DNA from: Terasakiella sp. SH-1
GTDB taxonomy: Bacteria > Pseudomonadota > Alphaproteobacteria > Rhodospirillales > Terasakiellaceae
Direction: 5' to 3'
Length of the DNA: 64,000 nucleotides
Assembly (NCBI RefSeq): GCF_004564135.1
Contig: NZ_CP038255.1
Coordinates: 2,839,501-2,903,500, forward strand
This document shows, one piece after another, positions 26,354 through 35,787 of the stretch. The notes under the pieces are model-generated. The model saw only the letters and a list, made by a program, of their open reading frames with translations, had not been told where the DNA came from and did no database searches. The translations under genes and the position numbers were made by a program. The stretch's first letter is position 1, and every line of letters starts with the position of its first letter.

Positions 26354-27568
26354 TTGCAAACCCCGAGTATTTTTCAGCATCGCTAAACAGTCTGCCTTAT
26401 CCCCCCGACAGCCCTGTGCACACCACCAGTTTTCAACCTGTTTCAGCAAACGCCCTATCTCAGGCCCTGGCGTGACCCCTAGCTCGATCAGATCTTTACC
26501 TTGCAATGGAAAGCTCACGGGTGCTTCCTGCCATGCAGTGACCATATTCAATATGCCCTGTTCCTTTGGCCCCAATCCCCAAAAACCTTTTTCAGCCCAA
26601 TAGATAAACAACTGGTCACGCACCGCAACGGGGCCATAATGATAGAGCTGGGCACGAATATGGTTTTCCCCTTGTTGTGGGTCGATCACCTGCTGTGGGC
26701 ATCTGGCCGCTGTAATACGTTTGGCTTGCACCTTGGAAAAACGCAGTCTCTGACACAGGTCCTGCACCGTTTTTGGATCAACAGGCAATAAAATCGCCAA
26801 TCTGCGCAAGGCATCTGGCTGATCTTCAAAGGCACACATCATTTCCAAATGGTGCAGATCATTCATTTGCGGCATGATTTTCTGCAAAATGCTATGCTTC
26901 ACCATCAAATTTAACCACCTGACCGCACGTGGCGCTTCTAACAGGCGGAGGAGTTCTTGTGCAATACGTTCCCCAGACAGGGTTTCCAGCCCATCAACAA
27001 GGTCACAACACGCCGCCAGACCGTCAGCCTCTGGTACAGCCTTGCCATAAAAGGCAGAAAACCGAAAAAACCGCAACAAGCGCAGATAATCTTCACGAAT
27101 ACGTTGGTGGGCATCCCCGATAAAGATCACCCGTCCCGCTTCTAAATCTTCAATGCCGTTAAAAGGGTCAGAAAACTGTCCATGGCGATCCAGACTCATA
27201 GCGTTAAAGGTAAAATCACGCCGCTTGGCATCTTCCAGCCAATCTTGGCTAAAAGCCACTGTTGCCCGCCGACCATCGGTGCTGACATCTGCACGCAAAG
27301 TCGTAATTTCAAAAGATTGCCCCTCATGCACAACCGTGACTGTGCCATGATCAATTCCAGTGGGAATTGCTTTGATGCCAGCACCTTCAAAGAGTGAGAG
27401 AACCGTTTGGGGCAATTCAGGGGTGGCGATATCAATATCCAGCACCGCATCATTCCCCAGCAAGGCATCACGCACACAGCCGCCGATAAAACGGGCTTCC
27501 TGGCCATTTTGGGCAAGCACATCCATCACACGTTGACTTGACGGGGCTGTAAACCAGTCCTGCGCCAT
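26336..27568 (-). CDS. cca: CCA tRNA nucleotidyltransferase
   Basis: 410 residues. N-terminal class II nucleotidyltransferase motifs are visible: FIGGCVRDALLG, the metal-binding LDIDIAT, and the template region RRDFTFNAMSLD; REDYLRLLRFFRFSA follows. It adds or repairs the CCA tail of tRNA. Poly(A) polymerase is related, but the compact length and genome neighbours (DUF6111, CoA pyrophosphatase) fit alphaproteobacterial CCA enzymes. I chose the ATG at 27566-27568; an ATG at 27599-27601 would overlap the upstream gene by 20 bases. Confidence 0.88.
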   Translation of the reverse strand: MAQDWFTAPSSQRVMDVLAQNGQEARFIGGCVRDALLGNDAVLDIDIATPELPQTVLSLFEGAGIKAIPTGIDHGTVTVVHEGQSFEITTLRADVSTDGRRATVAFSQDWLEDAKRRDFTFNAMSLDRHGQFSDPFNGIEDLEAGRVIFIGDAHQRIREDYLRLLRFFRFSAFYGKAVPEADGLAACCDLVDGLETLSGERIAQELLRLLEAPRAVRWLNLMVKHSILQKIMPQMNDLHHLEMMCAFEDQPDALRRLAILLPVDPKTVQDLCQRLRFSKVQAKRITAARCPQQVIDPQQGENHIRAQLYHYGPVAVRDQLFIYWAEKGFWGLGPKEQGILNMVTAWQEAPVSFPLQGKDLIELGVTPGPEIGRLLKQVENWWCAQGCRGDKADCLAMLKNTRGLQHAPQA

Positions 27569-27581
27569 GATCGCTGTAATC

Positions 27582-27857
27582 TTATTCTTTATGGATAACA
27601 TGGCCGGGAACGATCTTACCGTCTTGATATACAGGGGGCTGATACACACCACCCGGTTTTTCCCCATCAAACTGGCGCAATGTCACCAGACCGATCAACA
27701 CCAGAACCAGACCAGCGGCCAACAGTTTCAACCATGGGCCTTTGGAAAGATCAATATGCTGTTCTTCAGGTTTGGTTTTCTTGTGATAAAGCGCCCAGAT
27801 CAGATAAAGCGAGGCCGGAAATAACAAGGGTAAGATATATTGGAAAAATATCCGCAT
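27582..27857 (-). CDS. DUF6111-like small membrane protein
   Basis: 91 residues with two hydrophobic segments: about 7-22 (LPLLFPASLYLIWALY) and about 48-62 (LLAAGLVLVLIGLVT). A cytoplasmic Lys-rich turn lies between. It matches the pattern of DUF6111 proteins found between NUDIX and CCA genes in alphaproteobacteria; the function is unknown. It starts three bases after the CoA pyrophosphatase stop. Confidence 0.7.
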   Translation of the reverse strand: MRIFFQYILPLLFPASLYLIWALYHKKTKPEEQHIDLSKGPWLKLLAAGLVLVLIGLVTLRQFDGEKPGGVYQPPVYQDGKIVPGHVIHKE

Positions 27858-27860
27858 GGT

Positions 27861-28508
27861 TCATTCTCCCTTTTCTTCCAAAACGTCATAAAGATTTTTC
27901 AGCATCCCAGCTGTTGCCCCCCAGATAAAATAATCCTCATAAGGCATCGCCCAGAAATAACGCTTCACCCCCATAAAGATGCGTGAACATTTTTGATGGT
28001 TTGCCTTATCCATTAAAAAGGATAAAGGCACCTCAAAAACCTCAGCAACCTCGTGTTCATCGGGATCGGTTGGATAGGGTGCCTCCACCAGTCCAATCAC
28101 AGGGGTGACACGAAACCCCGTGCGAGTCACATAATCATTTAAACGCCCAATCACCTGAATATAGTCATGGGGCAGGCCGACTTCCTCTTCTGTTTCGCGA
28201 AGGGCGGCATGTTCAGCACTTTCGTCTTCTTCTTCGGTATGTCCACCGGGAAAACTGATCTGGCCAGGATGGTTTTTAAGATGATCGGTCCGTTTGGTAA
28301 ACAGAACACTCAAGCCGTCTTTGCGCTTTACAATGGGGATCAAAACAGCGGCTTCACGGTTATCCGGTTTGGGGCGAAAACCATTGAGATCATGATCCCC
28401 GCGAATATCACCGGGTCTGGGGTCATAAGCGGCGAAGACATCAATCAAATGATCGACTGTTAATCCTCGTCCAGTTGCCCCAGTGGGAAGAATTCGTTGT
28501 TGCTCCAT
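27861..28508 (-). CDS. NUDIX hydrolase, probable CoA pyrophosphatase
   Basis: 215 residues. The CoA pyrophosphatase signature FTKRTDHLKNHPGQISFPGG runs directly into the Nudix box, whose core residues are in AALRETEEEVGL. Enzymes of this type cleave CoA or its oxidised forms to 4'-phosphopantetheine and 3',5'-ADP with a divalent metal. The ATG at 28506-28508 lies 49 bases inside the end of the frameshifted DUF1285 gene; a later non-ATG start is possible. Confidence 0.88.
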   Translation of the reverse strand: MEQQRILPTGATGRGLTVDHLIDVFAAYDPRPGDIRGDHDLNGFRPKPDNREAAVLIPIVKRKDGLSVLFTKRTDHLKNHPGQISFPGGHTEEEDESAEHAALRETEEEVGLPHDYIQVIGRLNDYVTRTGFRVTPVIGLVEAPYPTDPDEHEVAEVFEVPLSFLMDKANHQKCSRIFMGVKRYFWAMPYEDYFIWGATAGMLKNLYDVLEEKGE

Positions 28509-28992
28509 ACGCCGAAATACACTTCATCATCTATGTTTTTTTCTTCACCACGATTAACCAGTTCATAAAACACAGAACGGTTGATCTTGGCTTCAATCGG
28601 GAACAGGCCCTCCCCATTGCGCAATGTCACATACGGGGATGGCTCGCCAGTTACTGGATCATGTTCTACTCGGACCGGATTGTCCAGCCCAATAGAAACA
28701 ACTTCATCCACATTTGTGCGCACGGACAGCTTCTGTTCAACCCCACAATCGTTTGTAAAACAACAAAAGGCGCATCTTCCACCTGAATACGCGCCTTTTC
28801 AACAGGGGTTTCCAGCCAGTAATCACCAAACTCATCACGTTTAAGGACACTGGCAAACAAACAGACCAGTTCCTTTCGCCCAATGGGGCCACCTTCATGA
28901 AACCATGTGCCATCCCTGGCAATGCGAATGTCAATATCTCCACACATCGGACCGGAAAATGCCACTTCTTTTTGTGCAAGTGATGCCGTCAT
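28460..28992 (-). pseudogene. DUF1285 protein, interrupted by a one-base frameshift
   Basis: Two overlapping frames together make one DUF1285 protein of about 177 residues. The first frame starts at the ATG at 28990-28992 (GGAGGG ahead) and has WFHEGGPIGRKELV and VEDAPFVVLQTIVG. The second resumes as VRTNVDEVVSIGLDNPVRVE and ends VWSNNEFFPLGQLDED. Adding one G to the four-G run (CCCC at 28741-28744 on the plus strand) restores a continuous reading frame. It may be a true mutation, a sequencing error, or -1 slippage on GGGG. Function of the family is unknown. It is followed by cca-linked genes. Confidence 0.8.
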
Positions 28993-29064
28993 TTCTTATA
29001 CCCTCCCCCCGGTTCGCACTGTTTAAAATATTTTGACGCCTGATCAAATATATTTGTTTGGTTT

Positions 29065-29082
29065 TATGACCTTTCGGTCATA
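29065..29082. promoter_or_regulatory. TATGACC-N4-GGTCATA palindrome upstream of moxR operon
   Basis: TATGACC (29065-29071) and GGTCATA (29076-29082) are perfect seven-base complements. The site lies 95 bases upstream of the MoxR start, in the 185-base gap after the DUF1285 gene. No T-run follows, so an operator is more likely than a terminator. The regulator is unknown; the rest of the gap is AT-rich promoter-like sequence. Confidence 0.4.
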
Positions 29083-29177
29083 TCTTTGTCGTACAACCCG
29101 GTTTTAATTGCATTTATTTTCCCGCAACCATACCCTTCACATAAGGGCTGCATGTTGGCAAAACAAGGATATTTGTT

Positions 29178-30170
29178 GTGAAAGATCATCCAAAAGCTGT
29201 GAAAGCGCTTGAAGACCTAAGCCAGCAAATGGCGAAAATCCATGAAGAAGTCAACAGCATTATCTTTGGTCAGGACCGGGTGATTGAAGAAACACTGGTC
29301 ACGATCTTATCCGGTGGGCATGTCCTTCTTATCGGCCTGCCCGGTCTTGGTAAAACCCGCCTTGTTGAAACATTAGGCACCGTGCTGGGGCTGGATGAAC
29401 GCCGGGTGCAATTTACCCCGGACCTGATGCCCAGTGATATTATCGGGTCTGAAATTCTGGATGAAGATGAACAAGGCAAGCGCCATTTCCGCTTTGTCCA
29501 AGGCCCGACCTTCTGTCAGCTTCTCATGGCTGATGAGATCAACCGCGCCAGCCCGCGCACCCAATCCGCCCTGCTTCAAGCCATGCAGGAAAAACGTGTC
29601 TCTGTGGCCGGGCATTACCACGACCTGCCACAGCCCTTTCACGTCCTCGCCACCCAAAACCCGCTGGAACAGGAAGGGACCTATCCCTTGCCAGAAGCCC
29701 AGCTGGACCGTTTTTTCATGGAAATCAGCGTACAATATCCTGATCGCGATGCTGAGCGCGACATCCTGCTGTCCACAACGGGCAGTGAAGTCAAAACACC
29801 CAAACGCATTATTACAGCGACAGATTTGCTGGAAGCCCAGGAACTGGTCCGTGAAATCCCGGTGGGGGAAAGCGTGCTGGAAGCCATCCTCACCTTGGTC
29901 AGACAGGGACGCCCGGAAACATCTGATATGAAAGACGTGCAAAAGGATGTCGCCTGGGGGCCGGGGCCACGTGCCAGTCAGGCACTGATGTCGGGGGTGC
30001 GTGCACGTTGCGTTCTTCATAACCGCCTTGCCCCTTCTATTGATGATGTGGTTGCCCTTGCCGCCCCGATCCTGCGCCATCGCATGGCCTTGAATTTTGC
30101 TGCCCGTGCCGAAGGGGTCTCGCTCAGCAAGATCATTGATGAACTGATCGACCAAATCGCCAGCTCTTAA
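29178..30170 (+). CDS. MoxR-family AAA+ ATPase
   Basis: 330 residues. Walker A GLPGLGKTRL (about 54-63), Walker B LMADEINRASPRTQSALLQAM, and sensor sequence LATQNPLEQEGTYPLPEAQLDRF are classic MoxR. These ATPases act as chaperones that help insert cofactors or assemble membrane and VWA-domain complexes. The start is GTG with AAGGATA ahead. It heads an operon with DUF58, DUF4159 and VWA proteins, the usual partners. Confidence 0.94.
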   Translation: MKDHPKAVKALEDLSQQMAKIHEEVNSIIFGQDRVIEETLVTILSGGHVLLIGLPGLGKTRLVETLGTVLGLDERRVQFTPDLMPSDIIGSEILDEDEQGKRHFRFVQGPTFCQLLMADEINRASPRTQSALLQAMQEKRVSVAGHYHDLPQPFHVLATQNPLEQEGTYPLPEAQLDRFFMEISVQYPDRDAERDILLSTTGSEVKTPKRIITATDLLEAQELVREIPVGESVLEAILTLVRQGRPETSDMKDVQKDVAWGPGPRASQALMSGVRARCVLHNRLAPSIDDVVALAAPILRHRMALNFAARAEGVSLSKIIDELIDQIASS

Positions 30171-30179
30171 GGACCTCAT

Positions 30180-31079
30180 ATGCCCAATTCTCCCATCATC
30201 CCCCAAGCAGAAGAGGCAGCATCCAGCCTTCCGCCCCTGCTGGTGGAAGCCGAACGGGTCGCCAACACGGTGGCTCAGGGGGTGCATGGGCGACGCAAAA
30301 AAGGTCAGGGCGACAGTTTTTGGCAGTTTCGCCCCTATGAACAAGGGGAATCCACACGTACCATTGACTGGCGCCAATCAGCCAAAACAGAACATCACTT
30401 TGTCCGCGAACATGAATGGGAAGCCGCCCAGACCGTCTGGCTATGGTGCGATCCTTCTGCCTCCATGAAATATAGTGCAGCCCCCACCCGGCCAGATAAA
30501 TTACATCGGGCAGAAATCCTTATGCTGGCCCTTGCCTCTCTTTTAGTGCGCGGCGGCGAACAAATTGGCCTTTTGGGATATGAGGCCCCACCGGGGAGAG
30601 GACGCCCAGCCCTTCACCGTCTTGCCAATGTGCTGGAAAAAAAGAAAAAAAAGAAAGCCGAAAAGGAAGAGAAACTACAAAGCCTGCCGTCTCATGCCCA
30701 TTTGCCACGCCATGGTGAATTGGTCCTGATTGGGGATTTCCTTTCCCCCATGGATGAGATTGAAGAAGCCTTAAAACGCTATAGCCGTCGCCATGTACGC
30801 GGCCATCTTTTACAGGTGCTTGACCCCGCAGAAGAAAGCTTGCCTTTTGAAGGACGCGTTCAGTTTAAAGGACTGGAAAAAGAAGGCAGCATCTATTTTG
30901 GCAATGTGGCCGCTGTGCGCGAAGACTACCAAGAACGCCTAAGTGCACGGCGCGCAGCCTTAAATGAACTGGCCCATTCACTGGGATGGGGATTTCATCG
31001 TCACACCACAGACCAATCCCCCGAAGCCGCCTTGCTTGCCCTTTTTATGTCAATTACACAAGGGGGTAAACAGTGCTGA
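30180..31079 (+). CDS. DUF58 VWA-like protein
   Basis: 299 residues. The DUF58 signature FRPYEQGESTRTIDWRQSAK is at about 52-71. The von Willebrand-like metal site D-x-S-x-S is intact in WCDPSASMK. A Lys-rich low-complexity insert (KKKKKKAEKEEK) lies near residue 160. DUF58 proteins are partners of MoxR ATPases. Its last seven bases overlap the GTG start of the next gene. Confidence 0.9.
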   Translation: MPNSPIIPQAEEAASSLPPLLVEAERVANTVAQGVHGRRKKGQGDSFWQFRPYEQGESTRTIDWRQSAKTEHHFVREHEWEAAQTVWLWCDPSASMKYSAAPTRPDKLHRAEILMLALASLLVRGGEQIGLLGYEAPPGRGRPALHRLANVLEKKKKKKAEKEEKLQSLPSHAHLPRHGELVLIGDFLSPMDEIEEALKRYSRRHVRGHLLQVLDPAEESLPFEGRVQFKGLEKEGSIYFGNVAAVREDYQERLSARRAALNELAHSLGWGFHRHTTDQSPEAALLALFMSITQGGKQC

Positions 31080-33745
31080 ATATCGGCATGATTTCATTGA
31101 CCAGCCCCTGGGCCTTAAGCGCCCTGCTCCTGTTGCCCCTGTTGTGGCAATTGCTCAAAGTCACGCCCCCAAAGCCCACAGTCATTAAATTTCCTGCTGT
31201 GCGGATTTTACAGGAACTTTCGACCAGTCAGACACTGGCAACCAATACCCCATGGTGGATTCTTCTTTTGCGCAGCCTGATTGCCATCAGCCTGATTATC
31301 GCCATGACCGGCCCCCGCCTCAATCAAACAGAAAGTACTCTGTCCAGTGATCGCCCTCATATTATCCTGATTGATAATGACTGGTCAGTCATGGAACGTT
31401 GGGCAAACCGCAAGCAGGAACTGGAAAAATTGGTTGCCTACAGTCAACATGCAGGTCAGCCGACCCTTGTCATCACAACAGCGTCAAAGCAGAAAATTCA
31501 TTATCTTGAAAACCAGGAAGTCTGGGAAAAGCATTTCCAAAGCCTGACGCCCAAACCCTGGCCTGTTAACCGCCAGCCCTTAATTGAACAAATCGAGGAA
31601 ATTGTATCCACCTTTGATCAAGTCGCCAAGATCAGCTGGATTTCCAATGGGCTGGTCGATGAAAATGCACAAGACTTTCTGGCAAACCTTCATCAACTGG
31701 GTGATGTGGATTACATTCATGACGGGGATGACAACCTGCCTATTATCCTTCAGCAGGTCAAACGTAATCAAAACGGTTTAATCGTCACCCTAAAGCATGC
31801 CCCTGTCCAAACAAGACAAGAAAAGACCCTGCATGTTTTAGATGAAAACGGGGCGATCCTGTTTCAACATAAGGCGACCTTAAAGACAGAGACGACAGAA
31901 CAGCGCGTTCAGCTGTCCATTCCCAATGAACTTAAAAGCCGTGCTGACAAAGTTCGCCTGCAAGGGGCGATCAATCCGGCCAGCCAATATCTGCTGGATG
32001 AAAAATGGCGTGATCGTTCCGTTGGGATTATCCGTACCCATACCAAGGATCAGGTCCTGCTGGCCCCTGCCTATTATGTCAAAAAAAGCCTACGCCCCCA
32101 TACCAGCATCCGCGAAGCCCCCCTTGATGAGCTTTTGCAACGCCAAACAGCCGTGATTTTCGATGTGGCCTCAACTAATTTTACCACACAACATGTCAAA
32201 GCACTTCAAAACTGGCTTTCTCAGGGCGGCATTCTTGTCCGTTTTGCAAACAAGCACCTCACGACCCAAAACAGTCAAAAATTTGATCCTCTTCTTCCCG
32301 TCCAGCTCATGCCCGCACAACGCACCTTTGGGGGGACACTGAGTTGGAAACAGGCAACCCACCTGGCCCCATTCCCTGAACACAGCCCCTTTCAGACCAT
32401 TCCCATTGGCGATGACATCATCATCAAACAACAGGTCCTCGCCCGCCCCGAAGCCAGCCTGCATCAAAAAACATGGGCACAGTTAAAAGACGGCACCCCC
32501 CTGATCACCGCCCAACAGATGGACAAAGGCTGGAGTGTGCTCTTCCATGTTAATGCCATCCCCAGCTGGTCCAACCTGCCGCTATCTGGCACATTTGAAT
32601 TGATGATGAAACAGTTGCTAACCCTGTCAACAGGCCACAACGCAGCGACTCAAAACGGGGAACTGGTCCCTTATCGGGTGTTTGATCATCTTGGTCAGCT
32701 TGTGGCCCCAAGTGCAAGTAACCACCCCATCAAAAATCAGAACCTGAAAGCTCTTAAAATCGGCCCAGCGCACCCCCCCGGTCTTTATGGCAACAAGAAT
32801 AAGCTGAAGGCCCTGAACCTTGGCCCGCAAATTACCCATTTCACCCCGATCCATGATATGCCCCTGGGGGTAAATGAACGTGGTTTCCAGCCTCATGAGC
32901 AAACAGATTTAGCCCCCTGGGCTTTATTGTTTGCCCTGTGTCTTGCCTTAATCGACTGGCTGCTTGCCAATAGCTGGCTTCAATCGGTCCAACGCCTTAC
33001 AGCCCTGTTCTGCCTGTGCGTCCTTGCTTCCCCCTCTTTCGCCAAAGAACCCAACTGGGAAAAAGCCTTGGCGGCAGCAAACCATATGCGCCTTGCCTAT
33101 ATGGAAACCGGCAACCCGCAGCTGGATAAAACCTTGCGACAGGGACTGGATGGTCTTGCCATGGTTATGCGACGACGTACAGCTGTTGAAATGGCCCCCA
33201 CCATGGCTTTTGACCCGGAAAAAGATGACCCGTCCCTTTTTCCCATGATCTATTGGGCCATTGAAGGCACCCAGCCAGAACTCAGCGAACAGGCAGCGCA
33301 CAAGCTCAATGTTTTTTTACAAACAGGCGGCTTTATCCTGTTTGATACCATGGGGCAAGCCCAGCCACAGCAACTGGCCCGCATGACAGAAAAGCTCAAC
33401 ATCGCCCCGTTGCAAACCATACCGGACAACCATGTCTTAACCCGGTCTTTTTATCTCATGCGCCATTTCCCCGGACGTTTTAACCATCCTGATGTCTGGG
33501 TCGAAGCCAGTGAAAACACCAAGAACGACCGGGTTTCCTCCGTTCTGATTGGCAGCAATTCATGGGTACAAGCCTGGGCACGCGATGAGCACATGCGCCC
33601 GCTTTATGCCGTCGTCCCAGATGGTGAAATTCAACGTGAACAAGCCTTTCGCTTTGGCATCAATCTGGTGATGTATATTCTCAGCGGTAATTATAAAGGA
33701 GATCAGGTCCATATCCCTGCTATTTTACAAAGGTTGGGCCTATGA
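31073..33745 (+). CDS. Large membrane protein, BatA-like N-terminus and C-terminal DUF4159
   Basis: 890 residues. The N-terminus has two membrane segments with the BatA pattern (SPWALSALLLLPLLWQLL, then TPWWILLLRSLIAISLIIAM). A VWA-like domain follows, whose metal site is degenerate: IDNDWS instead of D-x-S-x-S. A further membrane segment region lies near 610-650. The C-terminal DUF4159 domain includes MRRRTAVEMAPTMAFDPEKD and FILFDTMG. The GTG start at 31073 has AGGGGG ahead; an ATG five codons later is possible. ATGA couples it to the next gene. The function of the operon is unknown; envelope maintenance is likely. Confidence 0.85.
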   Translation: MLNIGMISLTSPWALSALLLLPLLWQLLKVTPPKPTVIKFPAVRILQELSTSQTLATNTPWWILLLRSLIAISLIIAMTGPRLNQTESTLSSDRPHIILIDNDWSVMERWANRKQELEKLVAYSQHAGQPTLVITTASKQKIHYLENQEVWEKHFQSLTPKPWPVNRQPLIEQIEEIVSTFDQVAKISWISNGLVDENAQDFLANLHQLGDVDYIHDGDDNLPIILQQVKRNQNGLIVTLKHAPVQTRQEKTLHVLDENGAILFQHKATLKTETTEQRVQLSIPNELKSRADKVRLQGAINPASQYLLDEKWRDRSVGIIRTHTKDQVLLAPAYYVKKSLRPHTSIREAPLDELLQRQTAVIFDVASTNFTTQHVKALQNWLSQGGILVRFANKHLTTQNSQKFDPLLPVQLMPAQRTFGGTLSWKQATHLAPFPEHSPFQTIPIGDDIIIKQQVLARPEASLHQKTWAQLKDGTPLITAQQMDKGWSVLFHVNAIPSWSNLPLSGTFELMMKQLLTLSTGHNAATQNGELVPYRVFDHLGQLVAPSASNHPIKNQNLKALKIGPAHPPGLYGNKNKLKALNLGPQITHFTPIHDMPLGVNERGFQPHEQTDLAPWALLFALCLALIDWLLANSWLQSVQRLTALFCLCVLASPSFAKEPNWEKALAAANHMRLAYMETGNPQLDKTLRQGLDGLAMVMRRRTAVEMAPTMAFDPEKDDPSLFPMIYWAIEGTQPELSEQAAHKLNVFLQTGGFILFDTMGQAQPQQLARMTEKLNIAPLQTIPDNHVLTRSFYLMRHFPGRFNHPDVWVEASENTKNDRVSSVLIGSNSWVQAWARDEHMRPLYAVVPDGEIQREQAFRFGINLVMYILSGNYKGDQVHIPAILQRLGL

Positions 33746-35787
33746 GCGATTTGATACTCGACCCGATTTTACCAATCCCGTTTTTATTGCTTCTGGGCAT
33801 TGTGATCGGTGGACTTGGACTGTGGTCAATCCTGCATTCTTCACGGGCAGTCTGGTTTCGCCTGAGTGCCAGCTTGCTGATACTGATTGCTCTGTTTAAT
33901 CCCCAAGTGATGCGCAAAGATACCCGTGCACTCACAGATATTGCCCTTGTCCTGATTGACCAGTCCCCCAGCCAAAATCTCCAGACACGTCAGGAACAAA
34001 GCCAAAAGGCATTGGCCTATCTGAAAAAAGAAGGAAAACAGCATAAAGACCTGGAGCTGCGCTTTATTGACATTCCCACCGACGGCAAGGAAGACAAGCT
34101 GGGGACCCGTGCCATTTCTCTTTTGCGTCAAAACATTGCCGGTATTGATCCGCAACGTTTTGCCGGGACCATTTTGATCAGTGATGGACAAATTCATGAT
34201 ATCAGTCATTTCGACACACTTCCCGGCCCCTTTCACCTGCTCCTGACAGGGCAAAAGAAAGATCAGGACCGCCGCATTGAGATAATGGATGCCCCGCGCT
34301 ACGGTCTGGTTGGCAAACCCTTACAAATTCGCATCAAAGTCTATGACAACGGCAAACTGAACCCAACCGCCCCGCTTCACCTGATTAAGGAAGACGGTAC
34401 AAAGCAACCCTTTAGCCCCATAGAAGAAAAAGGCGTTCAAGAGGCCACCTATATTCCCCGCCATGCAGGTCAATCGGTTTTGGTTATCGAAGCCCCGGCC
34501 CTTGAAAATGAAATCAGCCTGTCCAACAATCAACTTGCACTCAGTATCAATGGCGTGCGAGATCGCCTGCGCGTCCTGTTGGTTTCTGGCCTGCCCCATC
34601 AGGGGCAACGGACATGGCGCAATATTTTACGTTCAGACCCGGCGGTGGACCTTGTTCACTTCACAATCTTGCGCCCCTCAGAAAAAGAAGATTTCACCCC
34701 CTTAAACGAACTTTCCCTCATCGCCTTTCCTGTGCGTGAACTGTTTGAAGAAAAACTGGATGACTTTGATCTGGTGATTTTTGATCGTTACTATAAACAT
34801 AATGTGCTGAGCGAAGGCTATTTCGACAATATCGTAAACTATGTCCGTGAGGGCGGGGCCTTGCTGGTTTCTGCCGGGCCTGACTTTTCCGGCCCACGCA
34901 GCCTGGCTAAAACCCGGCTCAATAAAATCTTGCCGATTACACCATCCGGCCATGTACAGGATTATCGCCCTTTTCGCCTGCAGCGTTCCCAAATGGGAAA
35001 ACGCCACCCCATCACCACCCGCCTCAGTCAGCCAGAAAAAGACTGGGGGCGCTGGATGCGTCTTGTGGAAAGCCAAGACCATCACGGCCAGGTCATCTTG
35101 GAAAATGAGAAAAAAAATCCGGTGCTTATTGTAGAACGGATTGAAAAAGGGCGCCTTGCCATGCTGCTCAGTGATCATATCTGGCTGTGGGCACGCGGCT
35201 TTGATGGCGGTGGCCCCCACAGTGAACTGGTGCGTAACCTCATCCATTGGTTAATGAAAGAACCTGATTTGGAAGAAGAACGTCTGACCATGGCCCAACT
35301 TGATAATCAACATATTGAGATTACACGCCAAAGCCTGAATAAACCGGCGACGCCCCTTACCTTGACGCACCCGGATGGGGAAGAAGAAAAAATCACCCTC
35401 CCTCCACAAGGCCAAGGGCGTTACAGCATGCGTTTGAAGGCAATAAAATCCGGGATTTATCGCGCCCATGACGGAACGCACAGTGCGGTTCTGACCAAAG
35501 GTAGCCTCAATGCCAAAGAATTTATTGACCCACGCGCCAGCGAAGAACCTTTAGCCCCGCTTATCAACACACTTGGGGGCACAACCCATTGGCTGTCAGA
35601 AGGCATGCCCTTGCTTAAACGGGTCAAAGCCAAAGGTAATGTTGGTGGCCGTGGCTGGATTGGCCTGCACCGCAATCAAGCCGAAGCCGTTACAGGTATT
35701 GAGAAATCCCCCCTTCTCCCTGCTTGGGTCTTGTTTATCCTTGCCTCCGCCCTTTTATGTCTGGGGTGGTGGCGTGAAAGCCGTTAA
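33742..35787 (+). CDS. Membrane-anchored VWA/glutamine-amidotransferase-like protein
   Basis: 681 residues. Two N-terminal membrane segments (about 8-30 and 35-52) and one near the C-terminus (LLPAWVLFILASALLCLGWW). The VWA-type metal site is intact in VLIDQSPSQ. A middle region with RVLLVSGLPHQGQRTWRNIL and GGALLVSAGPDFSGPRS resembles the amidotransferase-fold domain seen in such proteins, with no catalytic triad evident. It overlaps the preceding stop (ATGA) and ends convergently, overlapping the LysR gene by four bases. Confidence 0.8.
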   Translation: MSDLILDPILPIPFLLLLGIVIGGLGLWSILHSSRAVWFRLSASLLILIALFNPQVMRKDTRALTDIALVLIDQSPSQNLQTRQEQSQKALAYLKKEGKQHKDLELRFIDIPTDGKEDKLGTRAISLLRQNIAGIDPQRFAGTILISDGQIHDISHFDTLPGPFHLLLTGQKKDQDRRIEIMDAPRYGLVGKPLQIRIKVYDNGKLNPTAPLHLIKEDGTKQPFSPIEEKGVQEATYIPRHAGQSVLVIEAPALENEISLSNNQLALSINGVRDRLRVLLVSGLPHQGQRTWRNILRSDPAVDLVHFTILRPSEKEDFTPLNELSLIAFPVRELFEEKLDDFDLVIFDRYYKHNVLSEGYFDNIVNYVREGGALLVSAGPDFSGPRSLAKTRLNKILPITPSGHVQDYRPFRLQRSQMGKRHPITTRLSQPEKDWGRWMRLVESQDHHGQVILENEKKNPVLIVERIEKGRLAMLLSDHIWLWARGFDGGGPHSELVRNLIHWLMKEPDLEEERLTMAQLDNQHIEITRQSLNKPATPLTLTHPDGEEEKITLPPQGQGRYSMRLKAIKSGIYRAHDGTHSAVLTKGSLNAKEFIDPRASEEPLAPLINTLGGTTHWLSEGMPLLKRVKAKGNVGGRGWIGLHRNQAEAVTGIEKSPLLPAWVLFILASALLCLGWWRESR

